A stretch of DNA of 6,088 nucleotides from positions 1-6,088 of the forward strand of contig JACCYW010000427.1 in NCBI GenBank assembly GCA_013696275.1, read 5' to 3'. The DNA comes from Chloroflexota bacterium (GTDB taxonomy: Bacteria > Chloroflexota > Limnocylindria > Limnocylindrales > CSP1-4). Each line of letters starts with the position of its first letter. The stretch's first letter is position 1. The notes under the pieces are model-generated. The model did no database searches. It saw nothing but the letters and a program-made list of their open reading frames with translations, and was not told the DNA's origin. Of the stretch, positions 1 through 5,181 are shown piece by piece. Made by a program: the position numbers and the translations under genes.

Positions 1-953
1 GGCCCGGTCTGGCCGCTCTCCTGCGCCAGGCAGGCGTGGCCGCCGACCGCATCGACCCGGACGCCATCGGCTACGGTTTGGCACCTCGACTGAACAGCGT
101 CGGCCGGCTGGGCGATGCGGCACCCGCCGCGGCACTCTTGCTGACTGACGAGGAAGCGGAGGCGGAGGGCCTGGCGGCGCAGTTGCAAGCCGCCAACCTC
201 GTCCGTCGGGAGATGACGGTGGTCGCGCTCGGCGAGGCCCGGCTGGCCCTCGCGGCAACGCCGCCCTCCTCACCGGTCATCGTGGTCGCCGGGGCCTGGC
301 CGGTCGGCATCATCGGTCTCGTCGCCGGGCGCCTGGCGGAAGAGGCCGGCCGTCCGGCGTTCGTGGTCTCGACCGCCGCGGAAGTCTGGCGTGGGTCAGC
401 TCGCGGGCCGGGCCTGGACCTGGTGACGGTCCTCACCGCGTGCCATGACCTGCTGGAGCGATACGGCGGCCACGCGGCGGCTGCTGGCTGGAGCATCCGG
501 CCAGAGCGATTCGAGGAGTTCCGCCAGCGCATCGGTGCGATGTCGGCTGACCTTCCACCGGTCGGCGCGCTGCCGCCCCTCGACGTGGATCTCGTCGCGC
601 ACGCTGATACGGTCGGTCATCTACTCTTTCGCGACCTCGCTCCGCTGGATGGGACGGGTGATCCGCCGGTACTCGTGGCGATAGCGGGGCTCCGGGTGGT
701 GCGCCTCAGGAAGGTAGTGGGCGGTCATCTCGCGGTCGTGCTACGCAAGGGGAGAGAAGTGCTGGACGGGATCTGCTTCGGTCGCGCTGCAGAGCTGGAA
801 GGTCAGCTGCACGAAGGAGACGCGATCGATGTGGTCGCTCATCTATCGGTCCGCTCATGGGGCGGTTTCGATAGCCTCGACCTCGAGCTGCGTGACCTCG
901 CGCCGATGGACGTCCGGCTCGCAGCGCGGTGCCAGACCGCCGCCGCGCATTGA
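1..953 (+). CDS. recJ: Single-stranded-DNA-specific exonuclease RecJ, C-terminal part (5' end outside window)
   Basis: This is the distal half of RecJ, a 5'-to-3' single-strand DNA exonuclease of the DHH/DHHA1 phosphoesterase family that acts in recombination and mismatch/base-excision repair. The frame is open from base 3, so the gene starts upstream and only about 316 codons are visible; the N-terminal DHH catalytic motifs are missing. What is seen: the family linker motif APRLNSVGRLGDA (bases 81-119), then a DHHA1 domain with VGIIGLVAGRLAEEAGRPAFV, RGSARG and the diagnostic GGHAAAAG (bases 465-488). A C-terminal OB-like region follows, running from LFRDLAPLDGTGDPPVL to the LDLELRDLAP segment. 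The gene ends with TGA at 951-953 and overlaps the next gene by 25 bases. Codon usage matches its neighbours and there is no sign of damage. The family call is secure. Confidence 0.95.
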   Translation, partial: PGLAALLRQAGVAADRIDPDAIGYGLAPRLNSVGRLGDAAPAAALLLTDEEAEAEGLAAQLQAANLVRREMTVVALGEARLALAATPPSSPVIVVAGAWPVGIIGLVAGRLAEEAGRPAFVVSTAAEVWRGSARGPGLDLVTVLTACHDLLERYGGHAAAAGWSIRPERFEEFRQRIGAMSADLPPVGALPPLDVDLVAHADTVGHLLFRDLAPLDGTGDPPVLVAIAGLRVVRLRKVVGGHLAVVLRKGREVLDGICFGRAAELEGQLHEGDAIDVVAHLSVRSWGGFDSLDLELRDLAPMDVRLAARCQTAAAH

Positions 954-2233
954 ATCAGGCCAGACGCGCTGCCGGCGATCCACGTCGGCGCGCTCCATCC
1001 CCCCGCCTGGGCGTCTCCGTGGCGCCCATCATCGCGCTCGTGGCGTTGCTGGTGGCGGGCATCGTCAGCTTGAACCTGCTGGCGGTGACGAGTGCGGGGC
1101 CGACGGGCCCGGGTAGCAGCGGCGGAGGTGGCGGGGTCGGCGGCGGTAGCGGTGTACCGCCCATCGCCAACCGTCCGACGCCGGATCCCAGCGTCATCAT
1201 CACACCGCCACCAGAAGACCGCCCGGAGGTCGAAGGCAGCATCCTGTTCGGCCGCACGGGTGATATCTGGGCCGCCTCGGGGCTGGACCTGACACAGCTG
1301 TCCATGGGCGGTACCGACTCGGCCCCCACGTGGGCACCCGACGGCGCGGCCATCTACTTCCTGGAGACGCGCGAGACGCGCACCCGGTCGCCCGTCGGCG
1401 GCACGGATACCAGCCACCTTGCTCACTACACGCTCTATCACCCGGCCATCGTGCGCATGGCGGCCGACGGAGCGGGCCGCGAGGAGATCAAGGATGGGAT
1501 CTTTCGGACCGCCGGTGGGGAGTGGTTCTCATGGCTGCTGTCGCCCGATGTCAGCCCGGACGGGGAGACCCTGGCATTGGCCAGCGACGGCGAGACCGGG
1601 ACCGGCGAGGTGGCCATCAGCTTGATGCCGGCCGAAGGTGGCGAGACCGAGACGATGGGACTGCGACAGGCGGCGGGGCTTGGCCACAGTGACCCGGAGT
1701 GGAGTCCGGACGGCACACGCATCGCCTTCACGTTCCATGCCGAGGAAGCCGGCCAGGCTGAGAGCCGCATCGGAGTGGTGACCGTCGCGGATGGCGACCT
1801 GCGGCTGCTGAGGGGACGGGGTTATGCCAGCCCGTCGTGGTCGCCGGATGGCACACGACTGGTCGCCGAGCGCTCGACACCAAATGGCCGGGACGTCGTG
1901 ATCCTGGACGCAGAAGAGGGCGGTGAGCTAGCTCGACTTACCGATGACGGACGTAGCTTCGGCCCGACCTTCTCGCCCAACGGGAGCCAGGTCGCCTATC
2001 TCCACCTGGACGGACCCGCCATCGACCTCAGGGTGATGACCCTGGCCGGGCGGACCGACGGTTCGATCGACGTGCTGGAGGTCAAGGCCATCACGGACGA
2101 TGGCTCGCTGGATGCCGGCTCGCCGCCCAGTTGGTGGGGCACGCGGTCGACCGTCCCGCCGGCGACCGGTCCGTCAGGCGCACCGTCAGCGCCCGGGCCA
2201 TCGGGCGCGCCGTCGGCCAGTCGAGCGCCCTGA
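929..2233 (+). CDS. Membrane-anchored TolB-like beta-propeller (PD40 repeat) protein of unknown function
   Basis: A 434-residue protein. The N-terminus is arginine-rich (residues 2-26), followed by one hydrophobic helix at about 31-54, a Gly/Ser linker at 62-75 and a Pro-rich stretch to about 98. Five PD40/WD40-like motifs follow: TWAPDGAAIYF near 134, DVSPDGETLAL near 207, EWSPDGTRIAF near 257, SWSPDGTRLVA near 303 and TFSPNGSQVAY near 347. These are typical blades of a TolB-type beta-propeller. A Gly/Pro/Ser/Ala-rich tail closes the protein. The positive N-terminus before a single helix predicts a propeller outside the membrane, either anchored or released by signal peptidase. The GTG at 929 lies inside recJ. 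The next in-frame GTG (1019) would remove the charged N-terminus, so 929 is preferred; the ribosome site is weak. PD40 propellers usually bind proteins or ligands; no catalytic motif is visible. It is unlikely to be the true Tol-Pal TolB, since no tol/pal genes are nearby. Confidence 0.85.
   Translation: MPDRRRALNQARRAAGDPRRRAPSPRLGVSVAPIIALVALLVAGIVSLNLLAVTSAGPTGPGSSGGGGGVGGGSGVPPIANRPTPDPSVIITPPPEDRPEVEGSILFGRTGDIWAASGLDLTQLSMGGTDSAPTWAPDGAAIYFLETRETRTRSPVGGTDTSHLAHYTLYHPAIVRMAADGAGREEIKDGIFRTAGGEWFSWLLSPDVSPDGETLALASDGETGTGEVAISLMPAEGGETETMGLRQAAGLGHSDPEWSPDGTRIAFTFHAEEAGQAESRIGVVTVADGDLRLLRGRGYASPSWSPDGTRLVAERSTPNGRDVVILDAEEGGELARLTDDGRSFGPTFSPNGSQVAYLHLDGPAIDLRVMTLAGRTDGSIDVLEVKAITDDGSLDAGSPPSWWGTRSTVPPATGPSGAPSAPGPSGAPSASRAP
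2168..2221 (+). repeat. Tandem 27-base repeat coding for GPSGAPSA(P/S) in the C-terminal tail
   Basis: Two adjacent in-frame 27-base units (2168-2194 and 2195-2221) encode GPSGAPSAP and GPSGAPSAS. They differ mostly at third codon positions, so the duplication is old, or kept by selection on the low-complexity protein tail rather than by recent slippage. The tail is likely a flexible, surface-exposed spacer. No regulatory role is visible. Confidence 0.75.
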
Positions 2234-2235
2234 CC

Positions 2236-2243
2236 GGGAAGGG
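2236..2243 (+). promoter_or_regulatory. Possible ribosome binding site for a CTG-started pyrF
   Basis: GGGAAGGG lies directly after the TGA (2231-2233) of the upstream gene and 3 bases before the CTG at 2247, or 18 before the next in-frame CTG at 2262. It is the only purine-rich tract near the conserved N-terminus of PyrF and supports re-initiation here rather than at the ATGs far inside the previous gene. Spacing to 2247 is short if the whole tract pairs, but reasonable for its first half. Confidence 0.4.
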
Positions 2244-2246
2244 CGG

Positions 2247-3104
2247 CTGAGCGTAAGTTATCTGGATCGTCTGGCGGCTCGCACGAGCAGTACCGGCACC
2301 ACCTTCTGCCTGGGACTCGATCCCGATCCTTCATCGATGCCTGATGGCTGGCCGCCGGGACCAGCCGGCGTCGAGTCGTTCTGTCGACTGCTCCTTGACG
2401 CGTGCGTCGGTCATGCCTCGGCCGTCAAGGCCAACCTCGCCTTCTTCGAAGCGTGGGGCAGCCAAGGGCTGGCCGTGCTGGAGAGGGTCAGGGCGGCGCT
2501 GCCGTCCGACCTGCCCTTCATCGCCGACGCCAAGCGCGGCGACATCCGTTCGACCTCTGCCCGCCACTCGGTCGCGCTGTTCGACAGCCTGGGTGCTGAT
2601 GCGGTGACGGTCAGCCCCTACCTTGGCGGCGCGGCCATCGAGCCGCTGCTGGAACGCGCTGATCGATTCGCGTATGTCCTGTGCCGCACCTCGGATCCCG
2701 GTTCCGGTGAGTTGCAGGACCTTGCCGTCACCGCCCGACCAGACGGCGAGGAAGTGCCCATCCCGCTGTACCTGCGCGTGTCGCGCCGGGCGGCGGCGTG
2801 GGACGCTGGTCGGGGTACGGTCGGGTTGGTGGTCGGAGCGACCGGACCGGCCGAGCTGACGCTGGTCAGGCAGAACGCTCCAGGCCTGGCCTTCCTGGTG
2901 CCCGGCATCGGCCGGCAGGGTGGCGATGTCGGAGCGACCCTGGATAGCGGACCGGCGCGCGACGGACCGGCCGCTCGACGTCCAGGCGGTGGCCTGCTGG
3001 TCAACCTCTCGCGCTCCATATCCCGTGCGGCCGTCGGAGCGGCCGATCCGGCCAAGGCTTTGGAGGAGGTGGCGAGGAGCTGGGCCGCTCGTCTCAGGGT
3101 GTAG
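2247..3104 (+). CDS. pyrF: Orotidine 5'-phosphate decarboxylase, type 2 (PyrF)
   Basis: The enzyme decarboxylates orotidine monophosphate to UMP, the last step of de novo pyrimidine synthesis, in the cytosol. Numbered from the proposed CTG start (285 residues), the family motifs appear in order: CLGLDPDP at 21-28 with the substrate-binding Asp, VKANLAFFE at 60-68, the catalytic DAKRGDI at 94-100 (Asp-Lys-Asp set), VTVSPYLGG at 120-128, VLCRTSDPG at 144-152, GLVVGATGPAEL at 193-204, FLVPGIGRQGGD at 216-227 and GLLVNLSRSI at 249-258. The order and the LCRTS/VPGIGxQGGD motifs mark the type-2 (PyrF/UMPS-like bacterial) group. The start is uncertain: no ATG, GTG or TTG lies near the expected N-terminus. 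The in-frame ATGs are at 2100 and 2112, 120-130 bases inside the preceding gene, and at 2337, beyond the essential GLD motif. CTG at 2247 follows a purine-rich GGGAAGGG at 2236-2243 and lies 13 bases after the preceding stop. Confidence 0.93.
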   Translation: MSVSYLDRLAARTSSTGTTFCLGLDPDPSSMPDGWPPGPAGVESFCRLLLDACVGHASAVKANLAFFEAWGSQGLAVLERVRAALPSDLPFIADAKRGDIRSTSARHSVALFDSLGADAVTVSPYLGGAAIEPLLERADRFAYVLCRTSDPGSGELQDLAVTARPDGEEVPIPLYLRVSRRAAAWDAGRGTVGLVVGATGPAELTLVRQNAPGLAFLVPGIGRQGGDVGATLDSGPARDGPAARRPGGGLLVNLSRSISRAAVGAADPAKALEEVARSWAARLRV

Positions 3105-3127
3105 GATGAGCCGACAACCGGTCACCC

Positions 3128-3133
3128 GGAGGA
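3128..3133 (+). promoter_or_regulatory. Ribosome binding site for tatA
   Basis: GGAGGA matches the anti-Shine-Dalgarno core well and lies in the 42-base gap after pyrF. It stands 13 bases before the ATG at 3147, longer than the usual 5-10. No other in-frame start lies closer, and the TatA N-terminus fits the ATG. It is the strongest ribosome site in the window, in line with TatA being needed in excess over TatC. Confidence 0.6.
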
Positions 3134-3146
3134 TAGCTGCGAACCC

Positions 3147-3422
3147 ATGATCCCCGGCCTTCCCGTCGGCCCGCTCGAGCTGCTTCTCGTCCTGGGCATC
3201 CTGCTGCTCATCCTCGGTCCAGGTAAGTTACCGGAGGTCGGCTCGGCGGTCGGTCGCACCATCAGGGAATTCCGCAAGGCCTCCACGGACCTTCAGGATG
3301 CGACCAACCTCTCGCCGCAGTCGATCCCGCCGGCCACTCCACGACCTGGCGCAGGCTCGACCCGTGAGCCGGAGACCACCCGACGGGGCACGCCCGTCGA
3401 TCCCGTGGATGAGGACGCCTGA
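3147..3422 (+). CDS. tatA: Sec-independent protein translocase subunit TatA (TatA/B family)
   Basis: A 91-residue subunit of the twin-arginine translocase, which exports folded proteins across the cytoplasmic membrane; TatA oligomers are thought to form or weaken the membrane passage. Visible layout: a short N-terminus, one hydrophobic helix at about 10-23 with a Glu at 11, the hinge LGPGKLPEVG at 23-32, an amphipathic helix GSAVGRTIREFRKASTDLQ at 32-50, and a Pro/Thr-rich charged tail to the end. Length is normal for TatA. The hinge has Leu where E. coli TatA has Phe-Gly; LGP at this position also occurs in TatB-like proteins, and a Glu in the helix is a TatB-like trait. It could therefore serve as TatA, TatB or both. 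It sits 30 bases upstream of tatC, which secures the pathway assignment. Confidence 0.9.
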   Translation: MIPGLPVGPLELLLVLGILLLILGPGKLPEVGSAVGRTIREFRKASTDLQDATNLSPQSIPPATPRPGAGSTREPETTRRGTPVDPVDEDA

Positions 3423-3452
3423 CCCGCGCCTCGCGATCGGACACCGGATCGC

Positions 3453-4253
3453 ATGTCAGAGAGCAGTGAAGTCGCGCCCCCGCGGCGGGAGTCGCTGACA
3501 GCAGACGCCATCATCGTCCCGCCCGGGCCCAGGTCGCCCGGCGAAGACAAGGTGATGAGCCTGGTCGACCATCTCTCCGAGCTCCGTCGCCGCCTGGCCA
3601 TCAGCATCATGGCGGTCATCATCGGGTCGGCCATCGGGTTCGTCCTGGCCGACCGCATCATCCTCATCCTGCTCGATCCGCTGCCCGGTGACGAGGTCCA
3701 GTTCCTGACCATCACCGGCGGCTTCGCCATCTTCCTGCGCATCTCGCTCATCGTGGGCATCCTGCTGGCACTGCCGGTCATCCTCTATCAACTGTGGGCT
3801 TTCGTGGCGCCCGGCTTGACGCCCCAAGAACGTCGGGCGGCTCTGCCGTGGATACCCATGAGCATCGTCTTCTTCCTGCTGGGCTCGGCCGTGGCATACC
3901 TGACGCTGCCGTACGCCATCTCATTCCTGCTTGGTTTCCAGATCGCCGACGCGCTCGTCTCGCGGCCCAGTGCAGAGCACTACTTCGGGTTCGTGACCAC
4001 CATCTTCATCGTCTTCGGCGCGGTCATGCAATTCCCGACCGCACTGGTGCTCCTGTCCAAGCTGGGCATCCTGAGCGTGGCGCGCCTGCGAGCCGGCCGC
4101 CGCTACGCCCTGGTCGGTATCGTCATCTTCTCGGTCGTCATCACGCCTGGCGGGGACCCGGTCAGCCCCATCTTCATGAGCACTGTCATGTACCTCTTGT
4201 TCGAGGGCACCATCCTGTTGCTGCGGCGCTCCGAGCGAGCCCCCGATGGGTGA
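3453..4253 (+). CDS. tatC: Sec-independent protein translocase subunit TatC
   Basis: TatC is the membrane receptor that recognises twin-arginine signal peptides and recruits TatA. The 266-residue product has the family start motif LVDHLSELRRRL (37-48) and six hydrophobic segments at about 48-66, 93-112, 134-152, 178-195, 217-231 and 238-257. The conserved loop motif LYQLWAFVAPGLTPQERR spans 111-128; its Glu126 matches the signal-peptide-binding Glu103 of E. coli TatC. Gln193 stands at the E. coli Glu170 position, and TPGGDP near 231-236 carries the Asp matching Asp211. With the ATG at 3453 there is a Pro-rich 34-residue N-terminal extension. GTG 3552 or ATG 3555 would give the usual short N-terminus; neither choice has a strong ribosome site. 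The stop overlaps the rapZ start by 8 bases. Confidence 0.96.
   Translation: MSESSEVAPPRRESLTADAIIVPPGPRSPGEDKVMSLVDHLSELRRRLAISIMAVIIGSAIGFVLADRIILILLDPLPGDEVQFLTITGGFAIFLRISLIVGILLALPVILYQLWAFVAPGLTPQERRAALPWIPMSIVFFLLGSAVAYLTLPYAISFLLGFQIADALVSRPSAEHYFGFVTTIFIVFGAVMQFPTALVLLSKLGILSVARLRAGRRYALVGIVIFSVVITPGGDPVSPIFMSTVMYLLFEGTILLLRRSERAPDG
4246..4253 (+). promoter_or_regulatory. tatC/rapZ start-stop overlap
   Basis: ATGGGTGA holds the rapZ start codon (4246-4248) and the tatC stop codon (4251-4253) in different frames. No good ribosome site precedes the ATG, so rapZ translation probably depends on ribosomes finishing tatC. This indicates a single transcript across the junction. Confidence 0.7.
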
Positions 4254-5181
4254 CCTCGAGCCGGCTGTGGAGCTGCTCCCGTCCGACGGATCGCTCGGCG
4301 CAGGGTCGTCGGATCCGCCCCACGTGGCCATCATCACGGGCCTCTCGGGCGCAGGCAAGACGGCCACGGCAAAGCTCTTCGAGGATCTTGGCTATCACGT
4401 CATGGATAACCTGCCCTCCGAGTTGTTGCCGGATCTGGCCGAGCTGGTGGCGACCGATCCACTGCGCTATCACCGTGTCGCACTCGTGCTGGACGTCCGG
4501 ACAGGCGATGCGCCACTCGCGCTGGGTGCAGTGGTGGGTGCCCTGGAGGGGAGGGGCATCTCTCCCCAGGTCTTCTTCCTGGAAGCTCGCGATGAGGTGC
4601 TGATCCGCCGTTTCAGCGAGACTCGCCATCGTCACCCTCTGCTGCGGGGCCTCGGCAGCGTAGCCGGCTCGATCGCCGCCGAACGGCGCCTGCTGGAGGA
4701 AGTGCGCCAGCAGGCTGACGTCCTGATCGACACCTCCGACCTTTCCGGCCGTCAGCTGCGCGAGCGTATCGAGCGCGCTCTGCGCGACGATCCGGCGACC
4801 GAGGGCGTCCACCTCCAACTCATCACCTTCGGCTACAAGTACGGTATCCCCCTCGAGTCGGACCTGGTCTTCGACGTCCGCTTCATGGAGAACCCGTTCT
4901 ATGTCGACACGCTCAGGGCGCAGTCCGGCTTGACCGCCGCGGTCCGTCACTTCGTGCTCCGTCAACCGGTGACCCAGCTGTTCCTGGCCAACCTGCGGCA
5001 GTTCTTCGAGTTCGCCCTACCCGCCTACCGGGCGGAAGGCAAGAGCCGGCTGACCGTCTCCGTCGGCTGCACCGGCGGTTACCACCGCTCGATCGCCATC
5101 GCCGAGGAGATCGCCCAGGACTGGCGACGGGCAGATTACGGTCCGGTCGATATCTGGCACCGCGAGCTGGACCGCTCGTGA
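4246..5181 (+). CDS. rapZ: RNase adapter / nucleotide-binding protein RapZ (YvcJ family)
   Basis: A cytosolic P-loop protein of the RapZ/YvcJ family. In E. coli RapZ is an RNA-binding adapter that directs RNase E to the GlmZ small RNA and senses glucosamine-6-phosphate; in Bacillus YvcJ hydrolyses ATP/GTP. Which role holds here is unknown. Seen in the 311 residues: Walker A GLSGAGKT at 32-39, MDNLP at 53-57, Walker-B-like VLDVR at 81-85, FLEARDEVLIRRFSETRHRHPL at 111-132, IDTS at 161-164, FGYKYGIPLESDLVFDVRF at 195-213 and the C-terminal GCTGGYHRS at 284-292. Both the N-terminal kinase-like and the C-terminal RNA/sugar-binding domains are therefore complete. The first 25 residues are extra relative to the E. 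coli protein and low in conservation. The residue before the conserved His is Tyr, where E. coli has Lys and Bacillus Gln. It overlaps tatC by 8 bases and yvcK by 4. Confidence 0.95.
   Translation: MGDLEPAVELLPSDGSLGAGSSDPPHVAIITGLSGAGKTATAKLFEDLGYHVMDNLPSELLPDLAELVATDPLRYHRVALVLDVRTGDAPLALGAVVGALEGRGISPQVFFLEARDEVLIRRFSETRHRHPLLRGLGSVAGSIAAERRLLEEVRQQADVLIDTSDLSGRQLRERIERALRDDPATEGVHLQLITFGYKYGIPLESDLVFDVRFMENPFYVDTLRAQSGLTAAVRHFVLRQPVTQLFLANLRQFFEFALPAYRAEGKSRLTVSVGCTGGYHRSIAIAEEIAQDWRRADYGPVDIWHRELDRS
5178..5181 (+). promoter_or_regulatory. rapZ/yvcK GTGA start-stop overlap
   Basis: The GTG start of yvcK (5178-5180) shares bases with the TGA stop of rapZ (5179-5181). Such four-base overlaps usually signal translational coupling and roughly balanced output of the two proteins. 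No separate ribosome site is evident upstream. Confidence 0.7.

Noticed and set aside
968..1100. Twin-arginine (Tat) signal peptide on the propeller protein
   Set aside because: The N-terminus has several arginines but no RRxFLK-like motif before the hydrophobic stretch, and the possible cleavage site after VTSA is weak.
2100..2246. N-terminal extension of PyrF from ATG 2100 or 2112
   Set aside because: The added residues are Arg/Pro-rich, unlike any PyrF N-terminus I know, and overlap the C-terminal coding region of the upstream gene by more than 120 bases.
3079..3107. Possible promoter before tatA (TAGGAT as a -10 box at 3102-3107)
   Set aside because: No -35-like element occurs at 16-18 bases upstream; the hexamer overlaps the pyrF stop and is probably chance.
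2331..3125. Minus-strand open frame of 264 codons opposite pyrF
   Set aside because: It is antisense to pyrF, whose catalytic motifs are intact, and shows no family motif or start context of its own.
3105..3146. Terminator or riboswitch in the pyrF-tatA gap
   Set aside because: The 42-base gap holds only a ribosome site and a short ACCGGT palindrome; there is no stem followed by a T tract.
3794..4603. Plus-strand open frame of 269 codons overlapping tatC and rapZ in another frame
   Set aside because: It is Arg/Pro/Ser/Trp-rich out-of-frame translation that crosses two well-supported genes, with no domain recognisable.
4186..4965. Long open frame on the minus strand (259 codons) opposite tatC/rapZ
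   Set aside because: It lies wholly antisense to two secure genes, has no recognisable motif and a Gln/Arg/Asp-rich composition typical of shadow frames in GC-rich DNA.
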